Positions 45,461 to 57,059 of a stretch of 64,000 bases of DNA are shown one piece after another. The notes beneath the pieces are model-generated. The model ran no database searches. It saw only the letters and a list, made by a program, of their open reading frames with translations, and was not told the DNA's origin. Both the position numbers and the translations under genes were made by a program. How positions within the stretch are numbered: the first letter of the stretch is position 1; each line of letters begins with the position of its first letter. Source of the DNA: Aquatica leii (taxonomy: Eukaryota > Arthropoda > Insecta > Coleoptera > Lampyridae); the NCBI GenBank assembly GCA_035610365.1, contig CM069432.1:171738035-171802034 (forward strand). The letters are read 5' to 3'.

Positions 45461-46849
45461 TTATATAGATTTGAAGAGGTCTCTGTTTCAGGATAACTCT
45501 TACGTTGTCGTATATGACTTAACCATTGTAGATGGTGAACAATATAGCATTGCTTTATGCAAGTGGTTGCATGAGAAGGACAACATTCCATATCTAAGTT
45601 ATTGAACACTAAAAGAATACCAAAAATGTTTAAAAATGTAGAGATATCCTGACAAGCTTTGGAAAGTGACTGCTGTTGCAATAGGTGGGTATTATGGTAA
45701 GAAGTTTTATACTACACAAAATCAAAATTAACTAAGTTTTATTCAAATTAGATAATTATGACGAGGCAAAGAAAAAAGAAAATAATTTACTGCAATATAA
45801 ATCATCTTCTGAAGTAGACAATGAGAGTTGCACATTCAAGAAAGGAAGCTTACAACAACATAAAACAACAAAAATTCACGATTTTCGTTAAGAAGATGAC
45901 TCTTTATCGCCATCACCATCACATGCGACTTAGTTTTTAAGTACTATTACTTATAAACAAAATTGTAGAAATAAATTTTTATATTATACATTGTGTCTTA
46001 TGAACAGTTTTCAAAATTTAATAATTTTTAGAGGTACCACTAGCAGCAACACTATGGATAACGATAACAATATAAATATAGAAGACGTTCCTCTTGTAAT
46101 TTTACCTTGTATTGAAAAATCAACCACTAACTTGCCAACAAAAAATTCCGAAATGCTACCTTCAGAAACAGTGCAACTTATATCAAATGATAAAGGTACT
46201 TGTACATATATATAAAATTTGATGTTTTTATATTATGTCTTCTAACAGGGTACAATCTACTAAAAAATGTTTATGAGAAACTTGTAAAGTGTGAAATTTT
46301 GTTAGAAAATCACACTGATCGACTGATTAAAATTGAACGACATTTAAATATTGCACCTGTTCATCACGAAGTGACACCCCTGTCGATGGAACTTCCATTA
46401 AAAACAATAGAGGACATAGAAATGTTTGAAATTAGCCTTTTAAATGATGCACAGTCCAGTGCTTTAGTAAGGTTTTGTAGATTATTTTTGCAGGTAAAAA
46501 AAACTAATTTTTGTTGTCCTCAGCTTCAGGTTTTGAAACGGACGTTAGGTTCCAATGAAAGAACAACTTTATTTAAAATATTTGCAAAATTATTTGATTA
46601 CAATTTAGCAACTTTATGTTCATGGAAAGGGAGGAAGCACAACTTTGAGTAGAAAATTTACATGTTATAAAAATTATGTTCGGTAAGTTTTATGAAATAG
46701 GTAGATAATTAATATTGTACATGTTTTTATTTTTATATAGACGCTAATATTCGTGAGTTTCTTTCAAATATGAAAGACCAAGTCATGGACCTTACTGGAA
46801 TCGATTGGTTTCATTCAGCACAACAACGGCTGAACAGGGAAAAAAAATA
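45461..46849 (+). pseudogene. DUF4806-type gene of element F
   Basis: Exons follow the order of the gene in element C. Exon 1 (about 45461-45700) has 'VVVYDLTIVDGEQYSIALCK' and then 'YPDKLWKVTAVAIGGYY', but two in-frame stops. The next (about 45754-45895) starts 'NYDEAKKKE', like 'DYDEVHKKL' in C. Then 46030-46195 is acidic, and 46248-46470 has 'LLENHTDRLIKIERHLNIAP' and 'MELPLKTIEDIEMFEISLL'. 46524-46650 has 'RTLGSNERTTLFKIFAKLFD' and 'LATLCSWKGRK', the DUF4806 core. The last (46740-46849) has 'EFLSNMKDQVMDLTGIDWFH' and a basic tail. Exon limits are approximate. It is the only recognisable gene belonging to F itself. Confidence 0.65.
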
Positions 46850-47662
46850 ATGGAACTAAAGAAAGTGAAAATATAAGAGAATGATTTTTAACTATTATGT
46901 TGTAAGTTTTACTTAAATTATTTTTTCAAATTTCACAATGTGTTATATTTTTAGTAAATATATAGAGTAATAAATCTTCTAAAAACTGTTTCATTTTCCA
47001 TCATTTATTATTACATAATTACAGAATATAAATGTCGTCTCACCAGCTAACGTAACTGTACCATAGCTATTATGTACACATTAACTGTAAAAGTATGTAA
47101 CACACAATTGAAAAACTATGCGATTGTTACATAACAATATTTAAAATCGATATGTAAATATTACGTATTTCTGTTACATAACAATTACGAATCTAAAGTA
47201 CGAATTCGTTTTGAAACAAAATACGTAACAGTAACGACATTTTTTAAGTGGAGCAGGCGGACATAGGACGTATCAGAAGTGTAGTTGTTGCTTATAATTT
47301 ACGCAACTCGAAACGTAACATGAAACAGAAAAACGTATTTTCTACATTTTAACCACGTAACAGTGTTTGCTGGGTATGTAGGTCAGACAAATAGACGGAT
47401 TGCAGCCCGAGTAAATGAACATACAGTTGCTGTTAGACAAAAACTTGTTTCATCATCGTTAGCTCAACATGTTAATGAAACGGGCCATACAATCCATTTT
47501 GAGAACACCAAGATTCTTGCAAGCGTTGAACACTTTTGGCCAATAACCGAAAATGTTAAAGATCAAGTACGTCATCGTCCGTTGACAAGAAGTCAAACTA
47601 AAGTTGACAGTGACAATTTTGTTTAAATTTTAATTTATGTTTATGTGGTAATGGTTTAGTTT

Positions 47663-47698
47663 AACTTGATAATGGCAAGTGAGACCTTGCCGAAACGT
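47663..47698 (+). ncRNA. Hammerhead-like motif in Penelope 1 tail
   Basis: TTGATAATGGCAAG, a short loop, then CTTGCC and GAAACG form stem II and the 3' core of a hammerhead ribozyme. The 5' core (normally CTGANGA) is degenerate. It sits about 40 bp after the GIY-YIG stop, as expected for the LTR-like part of Penelope elements. Confidence 0.45.
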
Positions 47699-47889
47699 TG
47701 AAATAACAATAATAATAAAAACGTATTCACACGAGAAGAAATCTGAAATTCATTTGAAAATAAAAATTTTACTCCTCAAAACTTTAAAAACAATATAATT
47801 ATTTCTTAATATATATTTGAAACTGGTTTTATTTCTATATTGATGATACGTGTACTATTGTAATTGTAGAAATCGAATCGAAATACCTT

Positions 47890-49345
47890 CCCAATAAACA
47901 CGGCAGTGTACAATGCCATTACAGCAATTAAAGGCAAAATGCGTTTATGGTTTTTGTAGTGCATAAAAAGTACACATTCTGTACGTAAATCCCAGTACTA
48001 TAAACAACGTAATGGTATAGTGCGTTTTCAATGCTGCTTATTCTATGGCGTACACCAAGCGTACACGCTACGCATTTTGCCATTACGTTTAAAACGCATT
48101 TTTATTCGCAGATTATTCGATTTTGTTCGGTTCTCGTCGCCGTCACCGTGAAATAGCTCGTAGCTCTTTCCCTACCCTTGCTTTTGTTACTTTTGTTTAG
48201 CTTTAGCCACAAAATCTTGTATTTATCCTATTCAAACCATTTTGTGCTTTAAAATATAGAAAAAATGTGTTTGTTTTTCATCATTTAGGATGGATTAACA
48301 AAATAAGTAAGTATTAAATTCAGATATAACCGATATTATTTCATAATAAATATATAACCTAAAAACTAACACGATTTCGCGCAAATATAAAGTGACTTTG
48401 AAATTTGTAGTTGATGGGATGTTAGTTTGTGAGTTACCTATAATATCTCAATTCATTATTCATATTGCTGAGTTGTATTTAATTGAAATTTTTTTTAGAT
48501 CGATTCAATCTTCTTTGTTGGATGAAAAGATGCAGCAAACGAGACATGTTTTAACCAAGTAATTGGTCTGGATACAGCAAAGCAAATTTGTAAAAATATT
48601 TTAAATTTAATCTATGGTAAGAGGCTTTAGAGTATTTTATAGTTTAAAACTTCAAACATTAACTTTATATATTAACGTAATGTGATTTCAAGTGCATTAC
48701 TGCCAAACTCGACTTTCGTGTTGTATTCTATTTCACGATTATTTACAAAGCAATTCTTTATAATTACATACTTCAAAAACTTCATAATTTAGTTTAGAAA
48801 TTGCTAAAAAAGTGCATAAGTTATTTGAGTAGCATTACAAAGTAATTTTTATTTTACAGCACGCAATAAACACCAGGAGTAGTGGGCAGAAAAGACGCCA
48901 ATAAACATAAGCACAGAATGAATGTAAATAGGTTTTTTATATTTTAAAAAAATTTTTAATACATATATAGACATTGTATGTTAAGTTTCCAAATTGTTTT
49001 ATTAATTAAATTAAAAATGATAATACCATTGTATGAATCTAATTTGTGTTAAGTTGCTAACATTGCCAATGCTTTTGAAATTGTGCACTATTTATGTGAT
49101 TGCAAAGTACATATTATATTGTACAAATTTCACTGGCATTCTGTATTTAACTTGTGTTAAAATACGTAACTTGCCGATATTCGTTCGATGCAATTTCTGC
49201 ATTGGCAAGATTCATCCGGCAATATATCGGCCGGTGTGACAGCTGGTTACCGGCAGTCTACTTCATTTTAGTACATTGCCAGCATTCTGAGTGCCGGCTA
49301 AGGAGTACATTGCCAGTACAGGCCCATTGATTTGTGTTTATTGGG
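47890..49345. mobile_element. CCC-type element I
   Basis: Ends CCCAATAAACAC and GTGTTTATTGGG, flanked by TT on both sides (47888-47889 and 49346-49347). Left subterminal words are AATGCCATTACG/ACGTAATGG; right ones are TTGCCA and GCCGG. Possible exon remnants with splice-like borders lie at 48500-48617 (one frame reads 'NQVIGLDTAKQICKNILNL'), but I cannot assign a family. 1,456 bp. Confidence 0.7.
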
Positions 49346-49392
49346 TTACTTTCAGTTTGAAGTAAAGGCGGTATTGCGGTGTGTTCTAGTGT

Positions 49393-49560
49393 TGGGATGA
49401 GCTCGCATCGAAATGAACTCGCGTCGAGATGATCTCGCGTCAAGATGAACATGCGTCGAGATGATCTCGCGTCAAGATGAGCTCACGTCGAGATGATCTC
49501 GCGTCGAAACGACGGTGTCGAAATGGATGCGTCGACGTGGTCGCGTCGAAACGAGCTGCT
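49393..49560. repeat. 16-bp minisatellite, GC-rich
   Basis: Units like ATGATCTCGCGTCGAG repeat at 16-bp steps from 49397 to about 49510 with one to four changes each, then fade to 49560. Alternating GTCGAG and GTCAAG variants suggest a two-unit higher-order pattern. It is strikingly GC- and CpG-rich compared with its surroundings. Confidence 0.85.
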
Positions 49561-50430
49561 TCGCCTTAACCTTAATGACAATTTTAACCTTAACGTTAAC
49601 TAACTCTAAGCTAAACCTTAATCTTGATTTTTAACATCATCAAAAGTGTGTAAAGTTGTGACCATAGGTTGTGACATTTTTAGTGTCTGTCATTTTTCCA
49701 TTACATCTTGTTTTTATAATATATTTGCATTTGTTTTTAAATTAACCACTCTTACGTATGTAATTGTATAATAAGTATACTTTTAAGTATCGTTTAACCC
49801 ATGTGCCTATTGTACAAATTTTTATTTCCCACAAAAAACATATATTGCTTTTTTTCATCTGACATTGTAAACAGTTTAAAGTGTGCTAGTACTCCTTCAC
49901 CGATTGTTAAAACGCCATGTCTAAGGGCACGCAAGCTTGTGCCTTAACTGGTAATTTAGGTACACCCTAAAACATCATCGTTAATTATGACTTAAACATT
50001 TTATCGTGTACCTATATTACTACAACCAAAATCAACGCTGGTACACGTACATTTAAGTATGTCGTTTTTATATTACACTTATAGGCCCGGTTGCATAAAG
50101 CATTGTTATCTTTGACGATGTAGTTACCTATGGAATCATATCGTTAAGTGTCTTCATTGGTCGATAAAAAAATTGTTTTGCTGACGCCATTGTTAAATTA
50201 ATGCCTGCTTTTAATTATGATTTTAAGTGGCAGTTTTATGTAGTTTTTTAAATTAAAAAAAAATTCTTAAAAACAGGTACACTTCTGCGCGTAGATACAC
50301 ATTTTTTTTCAAATATATAATAATTTTTTAATATTTTATTTAAGAATCTGAAAACGTAGTACGCTTTAATTTAGTATTAATTACATACATTTTTACACGT
50401 AACAAATATCCAATATTCATTACCTATTTT
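49561..50430. other. Non-coding
   Basis: Begins with CCTTAA/TTAACC-rich sequence (49565-49625), then AT-rich DNA without recognisable genes. A 24-bp near-palindrome around AAGCTT lies at about 49920-49945. Confidence 0.35.
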
Positions 50431-51557
50431 CAGAGGTGGGCAAAATACACCTTATTAGGTAATTGAAATACAAAATACAAATTACATTAATATTGTGTAT
50501 TTAAAATACTAGATACAAAATATAGAATATAAAATGTCGAAAATACAAAATATAAAATAGTATTTGAATTACAATTAGAAATACAAAATACTTTGTAACA
50601 CAAAAGTAACGTGTAAAAAGTCTACATTCACTGGCAAATTGAAATTGAATTTTTCAAATTGTTCGTCTTGTTACGTATTTATTTATTAAAAACTAATTAT
50701 TTAAAACGACTAAAAATACGTTTACTTATTCTAGAAATATGTACACTTTTAAATTAACCGAACTAATTAAATTTAAATATCTAAGGATAAAAACTTACAG
50801 AAATGTATATAAAACAATAATATGCTATCACTTACGCGACGATAAGATAAAGCCACTAACTTGTTTGTTTACACTATAGGTCACGTTCACTCGATTTGGT
50901 GTACACTGTTATTTATTTAAAACTTCGCACGTGTGCTAATCACTTATTTATCTTCACTTGATAATCTTCTTAACACTGTTTGCATTCGCTTTACGGCAAT
51001 AACTAACTTACGATTTCCATCTTCGGCATTTATAGACATCGGCGAATCCTTCTCGAGCGTTCCTTACTTTTCGCTATAACTTCTAGAAAATAGATAACAG
51101 CTTCTAGAAGGCTCTTGCATTTGCAAGTAATTTCTCGACCGTTTCAGTCTGATAAACTACGTATAATGTATAAAATTTACAAATGAAAGTAGACGTTCCA
51201 CTGATGCAAAAGAACATAAACTTGTATTGAATCTAATCTTGTAACCATTTTTCTTTAGGATATGTTTTTAGACTAAAAAACGATTGAGCAAACTTTACAG
51301 GCATAATTGTTGCAGATTTCAGACTTTAATTGAATAGTGGCTACATAAACATATAAAATTAACGGTTTACTAATTTACTTTAATCTTGAGTAATTGATGT
51401 AATTGAAATACTCAAAATACATCAAAGAATGTAATTGAAATACAAATTACAAAAAACTATTTTACATATTGCATGTAAATACAAATTACCAAATACAATT
51501 GTATTTTAAATACATACTATATTTGAAATACAAGTAATTCGTTACTGCCCAGCACTG
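50431..51557. mobile_element. hAT-type non-autonomous element
   Basis: Ends CAGAGGTGGGCAAAATAC and, inverted, CAGTGCTGGGCAGTAAC, a common hAT form. Both subterminal zones are packed with AAATACAAA/GTAATTGAAATAC words. The flanks share CTATTTT (CCTATTTT left; GCTATTTT right, offset by two bases), an imperfect 8-bp duplication. No transposase inside. Confidence 0.7.
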
Positions 51558-53338
51558 CGGCTATTTTTAACCTAAAAAAAGACACGCTAGCGTGTCCCTA
51601 GAGATAGCGTTATTAAAACTAAATGAACACTAAATAACACTACATTATTGACATTTATTTCTACACTACATTCACCGCCGCCGCACATACGGGTGTTTCG
51701 AGCATTTTACGCGGTCATAAGTCAATTTATCAAATTTCAGAAAACAAACCTTTAATTGGCAACAAGCGTAAGAGGACATTCCAGGGAACTATAAGCAACT
51801 GTTTCCATCCCTTTCCTCATTTATCTCTCGCGTCAATGTCAATCGGAACTTGATCATTGTGTAGTGTGTAAGTATCAGTTCTCGACGCTTTTTTGCAAAC
51901 ATTTAGTTTCAAAGTGAATAAAAATTTTTCTTTGTTTTGTGATGAGCAAATAGTGATAGATTCTAATTTTGGAGGTATGTAACTATTCCATTACATATTA
52001 TTTAAGTAAATATTGTTTCATAATTGTATATTTTTTATCATTCAAATGTAACTCTTTTTATAAGGCTGTTTTTATATAGTATTTTATGTTCAGAAAAGTA
52101 AAACTAATACTATCGGGGTAGATCCGGTAATTGTTCTAATTGATATTAAAAATTTATAGTACGAACTATAAAAATAATCAAAAATTTGCCGCGGAAATAC
52201 GCAGATGCAATAAATTTCACTACTACAATCTTTTTTCCAAAAAAAAATCGGAATATGAAAATGGCGTTTTATGCAAATTGATTCAAAATTTTACTGTTTT
52301 AGATGTAATGGGTACCTCGAGAGTAAAAGTAGTATCTCGCAAATACTTGTTCGACCTTATAAAAAATGAAAGTTTGCGGAATTTGAAAGAAAAACAATTT
52401 TTTTTAAAAGACCAACTTTTTTCTCGTGACGACTTAGCTGAGGACGAATTCAAAAAACTTAAATTTAATTTTGCACGTTTCAAATCGAAAATAAGACAAA
52501 GATGTACTAAAGCTCATAAAAAAGAAGCTGTTTTCCTAAAAAAGAATAATCTAAGGTTGGTAGACATACTTGAAATTCTCGTGACAACACAAAATCGACC
52601 AAGCCGCCCACGGAAATCGTTTGAAGAGTCGAGTGAAAGAACCAAAAGAAGGAAAACTGAGGAACTCCGATCCACTTTAGAAGATGGTTTTTTAGTTCAC
52701 GCAGCGCAAGTCGAGTTCAGGAAATCTGAGAAACGAGATGCTTCTAATATTCTTAAAAAAGTTACTAGCACACCAACACGTGCCTCAAAATACAAAAAAG
52801 CTTATAAAACTACTACAAAAAGTAAAAAAACTCCACAGTTTAGACCCGTGGGTGCACTAAAGATGTTTATTGGTGCTAATTTAACACGAGGGCAATATAA
52901 AATAATAAGAAGAACAAGAAGAAAAAGTTCTTCCGTGCTATAGTCTTTTGCGACAGGCAAAAATAGGATGTTATCTGCCCCCAGAAGCGTGCACAGTACC
53001 GCGTACCTGCGCTACAAGCCAGCTGCAATCACTAGTTGATGTTACAGCTAAGCGTTTATCAGAGTTTCTAGAAAACGTCTTATCAACAATAGAAGAGAAT
53101 AAAAGGAACACTTTAACAATGATGTGCAAATGGGGATGTGACGGATCTCAACAATCACAATATAAACAAAAATTTGACAATGAAGTGGATTTAGATGCGA
53201 ATATATTTCAAAGCTGTTTTGTGCCTGTAAAATTAGTTTGTGGAAAAAACAAGGAAAAGGTATTGTGAGAATGTCCGACACCTTCTTCTCCTCGGTTGTG
53301 CCGACCCATAAGATTCCTTTTTGTGAAAGAGACTACTA

Positions 53339-55705
53339 CCCATATAGCACAAACACATTCTAAAAATATTTTTAAAATGTTCATGTAGAAATATTCTAAT
53401 GTTTTTAAAACATTGTTTGAAATTTTTGTGATATTATTTAAATATTATGAAAATGTTTTGATGTCCCAGATTTGAACATTCAGACAATATTGATGACAAA
53501 TTTTCTCAAAATGTTTTTAAATATTCTTCAATGTTTTATAAATATTCAGATATTACCATCCAATATTTTATAAATATTGCCCAAATATTTTAAAAGCATT
53601 TCCAAACGTTTCTGGAATATTTTACGATAATTTTTAAAACTGGTATTTATTTTTTCTTTAAAACAACCTGCCGTTAACGTTTCTTTGCCAACCATTGATT
53701 CTTCTAAAGCAGATGAATTTGAATATAAATAAAGTTACACACATTTAATCCCTACAATAGTTGTCAGATGTTATACTAGATTATGTAAAAAATTTATCTA
53801 TATTCAAATCACACTGATTAGAAAAGCCTTTGGTTGGTAAACTGAAACGTATCATCAGCTTGGTTGCAAAAAGAAAATGCATATTACACAAAATAAATCC
53901 ATAAAAAGTTTATTCTTCGCCTTTATATAGTAACAACAAATATTTATCAGTCCTTCTACAATAAAAAGTATCAACTATTCTAATGAAATTGTTTTTGAAT
54001 TGTACTCCCTAAAAATAAAAGAACAGTAAATTAACATGTATTATATAATATTCAGTTACTTACGCTGCAGATGTGGTAACGGCGGTATTTGCATTTCCTT
54101 TTAATCGAAATTTGGCCAACCAGCTCTTAATTTAACCTATGATTGCTTTTTCAGTAGCTCCTGACGTATTTTTATTTAGTCAAACAGCTCCTGTAATGAC
54201 AAAATATTTAACTATATGTAATAGAAGTTGAAATTAAGTATGCACTTAATGCAAGTTTATAGAGCTCCAAATTTTTTAAAATCTTTTTCTTTTTGAACCC
54301 CTCGAAACTATATAGTGATCCTAATTCATTAGCAATAATTCTATACATAATTCCACGACTAATTTCTTTGACTGTATCACCACCTACTCTTGAAAATTCT
54401 TTTGCCTAAAATTACTAATAATAATTATGCAATTAATCCGGCAAAAAAAAATAATTTGTAACTTACGAATTTGCTCGTAACATTTGCATCTTTCAAATGT
54501 ATCTCGATCTCGTTTAATTGACAGTCATTTAATTGCAGCATTCGCTTCTTCTTCGTCATCATTTTCACTATTACTCATTACGTATTCATAATCAGGCAAA
54601 TTCTTTTTAGTTAATTTTCTGCAGCCTTTGTCAAATGAAACAGCAGTAGAGTGTGATAAAGAAAAAGCCTCAGAATAGGACGACAATGATTCCTGTTCTT
54701 TCGCCAATTCACATTTTTTAGAGGCCACCTTAAACTCGTCTAAAAATTAATTTATTTAAAATAGAGAATCCTTATCTACATGTTACAAATGTTGTACTTA
54801 ATTCTTAGTATTAAAAACACTGTAATTTGTAGAGATACCGAGTAACACTTTAATAATCTAATTTTGTATTTTGTCCAGGTGTTCTGTGGAGTACTTTGTT
54901 TTATAATTGCTTCTTTTAGTTTAGCACCCTTCAGAGGTGGCCAAAACATTCCTTGCTAACGCACCAAGTTGTCGGTGTACAACTTCTACACTATAAATCA
55001 TCAATAAATATTACTACAGCCCAAGACATCCTGTATGTACATATATCTCATATATCTATCTAAAAAGAATTAGTGTCCATAATACAAGAATGACCCTCAA
55101 TAAATATCAAAACGCAGTACTTAAAGTGGAATTCATAAACTATTCTTAAGTCAATACAGAAGTAATAATATGCAGTAGAAAGTGAGGTTAATAATCATTA
55201 ATGATAAAAATAAGGAAAACGCATTTATGAAATAGTCATACAAATACTTACCTAATTCATGCAATTCATACACTACAAATTTACGCAACTAATGTCAAAC
55301 ACAGATGCTATATGAGCAACGGAAAAAAATTAATTTAATTGCACGATGTCGTTGTAAATTGTTGTGAATGTACAAGATGCACAATCAGCACAATGAGCAC
55401 ATCATACCTATGCATTTATTCACTCAACGTTTATTACGCGAACGCTGATTAGATAAGAACTTGGATACAGGAATATCAAAAATCTTTAAAAACCTACGCT
55501 TTGTGGAAAAAAAATTAAAGATATTTTTGAACAAATGTTTTCTTAATATATCCTAAGCAAATAATAAATAAATATTATGTTAAAAATATTTAGTAAATAT
55601 TTGCTAGAAAATATTAATCAGTCAATATTTTTGTAATGTTTACAGAACGTAGAAATATTGATCAATCATGTGAAAATATTTTGTAAACATTGAGTGCTAT
55701 ATGGG
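53339..55705. mobile_element. CCC-type element H with DUF4806-type gene
   Basis: Ends CCCATATAGCAC and GTGCTATATGGG, flanked by TA (53337-53338 and 55706-55707). The joint rejoins the Transib frame as 'KETTNVTNEEIN'. Subterminal zones (53360-53650 and 55500-55700) are made of AAAATATTTTTAAAATGTT-like words. A minus-strand DUF4806-type gene occupies 54060-54728. 54780-55490 and 53660-54050 show nothing else. 2,367 bp. Confidence 0.82.
54060..54728 (-). pseudogene. DUF4806-type gene of element H
   Basis: 54728-54525 gives an acidic, Ser-rich segment with 'SNSENDDEEEAN'. Its end overlaps the next part, 'CQLNEIEIHLKDANVTSKF' (to about 54470, donor GTAAG), which is the start of the DUF4806 core. 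The exon at about 54406-54235 reads 'AKEFSRVGGDTVKEISRGIM', then 'IANELGSLYSFEGFKKKK'. This matches the Gly-Gly, Leu-rich and Tyr-Ser-x-x-Gly pattern of elements C and F. The terminal exon (about 54192-54066) has 'ATEKAIIG', a stop, and 'IKSWLAKFRLKGN'. At least two stops make it a pseudogene. Gene order and exon cuts match those in C. Confidence 0.65.
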
Positions 55706-56463
55706 TAATGTCACAAACGAAGAAATAAATTATGTAAAGAAATACAGACGATGTTTCGCAATGAAATGGGTTTGTTAGTGGACATGCCAAAAGCAGATTT
55801 TCGAAATACAAATGATGGTAACACTAGCAGGAGATTTTTTGAAAATCCGAAATTAGCCTCCAAAATAACTGGCATAAGTTACGACTTCATTTTCAGATTA
55901 ATAGTAATATTGGCTACTTTCGGAAAAGCAGCACAGCAAGAAACAAATATTTTAGGACTTATCGCCAAGATTATTCCCGAAAATTTTTAAGAGAAGCATG
56001 TAATAGAGATATTTTTAATAGGCTGCTTTTGAGCTCGAATCCTTTGCTTAGTAGTATGAGGATTATATAAAAAAAAACGAAAATAAGTTTTTTCAGTTCC
56101 GAAACATTGACATTACTTCTATCCGCACAGTCAAACCCAACAGTTCCATCAGAAAATAATGAAGATGAAATTTCCGAAGAAGATTAGCCGAAGAAACTTT
56201 TTGTAGTTAGTAATTACTATATGTTTTGTACCTACTTGTATTTTGACGAGGCCTGTGAGACAATAAATTTCATAATATTTGTATTTTGTTATATTGTATG
56301 TTTTTATAATAAACATAGTATATTTTGTAAAAGAAATATATTTTCATCAAATAATACATATTTTTTATTTTTATTTTATCTTAGCATCGTTTTATATCAT
56401 TTAGAGCCTGTTTAAGATCAAAAATAATTTTGACCAGCTAGATCGTTCAAATACCCGTATGTG

Positions 56464-57059
56464 CGCCGTGCATTGCAAAAATGTAAATGACGTCATACAA
56501 GTAGATCCAACAACATATAGCATGTTTCAAAGAAGAGTGCCTTAAAGTGATATCTACCCGATAATTCTTAAGCTGTTGTTCAGTAAAAAGTTAATAAAAC
56601 TAGTAGCAACGGTTGACTTATTTTATGATTTTATTAAAACCTATCAACATAAAACATGAAATAAGAGCTAATAATAGAAAAAAAATTAAATATAAGAATA
56701 ATGCAAATTTAGACGATATCCTAATTATAATGCTATTACAATAGTTATTTATTATTTTACATTATGTCAAACTGACATCTGTCATCTATTTCATTGAAGA
56801 CACGTTTCAATATTTTCCCAATTTTCAAGGTAAAGTGATTCTCACGCACTCATTTTTCGCATAATTATTTGAACTTTAAATGCTACAATAAATTAAATAA
56901 AGACAGATGTGGTGTTTGGGAAATGTGCATTCTGTAGAGAAATGTCAATTTTATTTTTTTAAATAAAAAGTTACATCAAACCGACAGAAATACGTAAGTT
57001 ACCAAGAGGATAAAATATTAGCATGTAAATCCCTACGGACACCTTTAATAAAAATGCGC
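56464..57059. other. Non-coding, right flank of the Transib
   Basis: No gene recognised. A TTTTCCCAATTTTCAAGG string at 56813 only weakly resembles the element E terminus. Confidence 0.3.

Larger units (their letters stand above)
37848..47374. mobile_element. CCC-type element F (9.5 kb with nested insertions)
   Basis: Ends CCCAGCAAACAC and GTGTTTGCTGGG, flanked by TA (37846-37847 and 47375-47376). The joint rejoins the GIY-YIG frame at 'NRTYVGQT', so the borders are exact. Subterminal zones (37860-38120 and 47020-47360) are crowded with TGTTAC/GTAACA/ACGTAAC words. Inside are the Gypsy element (38127-42443), the GAGG-ended transposon (42640-45129) and a DUF4806-type gene (45461-46849). Without the two insertions and their target duplications, F is about 2.7 kb, like elements C, H and D. 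Confidence 0.85.
32922..47730 (+). pseudogene. Penelope-like element 1, split by two insertions
   Basis: Three pieces form one protein. 32922-33130 gives the end of the RT region ('VNTLITRSKRLTDSENYNVE', 'NGYSHNVIMKAI'). 37678-37847 continues with 'NITDKICKILLRHNIKTIFT', then, after a frameshift near 37790, 'GVYEVPCGMCNRTY'. 47375-47626 continues 'VGQTNRRIAARVNEH' and 'SSLAQHVNETGH', completing a GIY-YIG endonuclease domain. Copia 2 (33131-37677) and element F (37848-47374) sit in the gaps with ATATC and TA duplications, so the joints are exact. The 5' half is missing. A hammerhead-like tail follows at 47663-47698. These elements copy themselves by reverse transcription; this copy is dead. 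Confidence 0.85.
52140..56070 (+). pseudogene. Transib/RAG1-like transposase, internally deleted
   Basis: 52140-52943 is the basic N-terminal region, ending with 'GALKMFIGANLTRGQYKIIR'. After a frameshift, 52948-53338 has 'CKWGCDGSQQSQYK' (the Asp corresponds by motif to the first RAG1 catalytic Asp, in 'ESCDGMGD'), then 'SSPRLCRPIRFLFVKETT', with a TGA near 53268 where Trp is expected. Element H splits the gene. The frame resumes at 55706 for about 12 residues, then jumps to 'MGLLVDMPKADF' and 'TNDGNTSRRFF'. The stretch expected to hold the second Asp is therefore gone. A last frame gives 'ARNKYFRTYRQDYSRKFL' and 'CNRDIFNRLLLSSNP'. The Glu expected two residues before this Asn-Lys (as in RAG1 'NESGNK') reads Thr. 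Inactive. Confidence 0.75.
51684..56463 (+). mobile_element. Transib (RAG1-like) DNA transposon
   Basis: Inverted ends CACATACGGGTGTTTCGA and, inverted at the right, CACATACGGGTATTTGAA, flanked by a perfect 5-bp GC-rich duplication CGCCG (51679-51683 and 56464-56468). Ends beginning CAC and 5-bp GC-rich duplications are the hallmark of Transib, the superfamily related to the RAG1 recombinase, and the CAC echoes the RAG heptamer. Contains the transposase pseudogene and the nested element H. Confidence 0.88.

Noticed and set aside
49565..49625. CCTTAA/TTAACC-rich stretch as interstitial telomere repeat
   Set aside because: Period and sequence are irregular and do not match the insect TTAGG unit.
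56813..56835. TTTTCCCAATTTTCAAGG as a left end partner for 57060-57235
   Set aside because: Similarity to the element E terminus is weak and in the wrong place for a complete copy.
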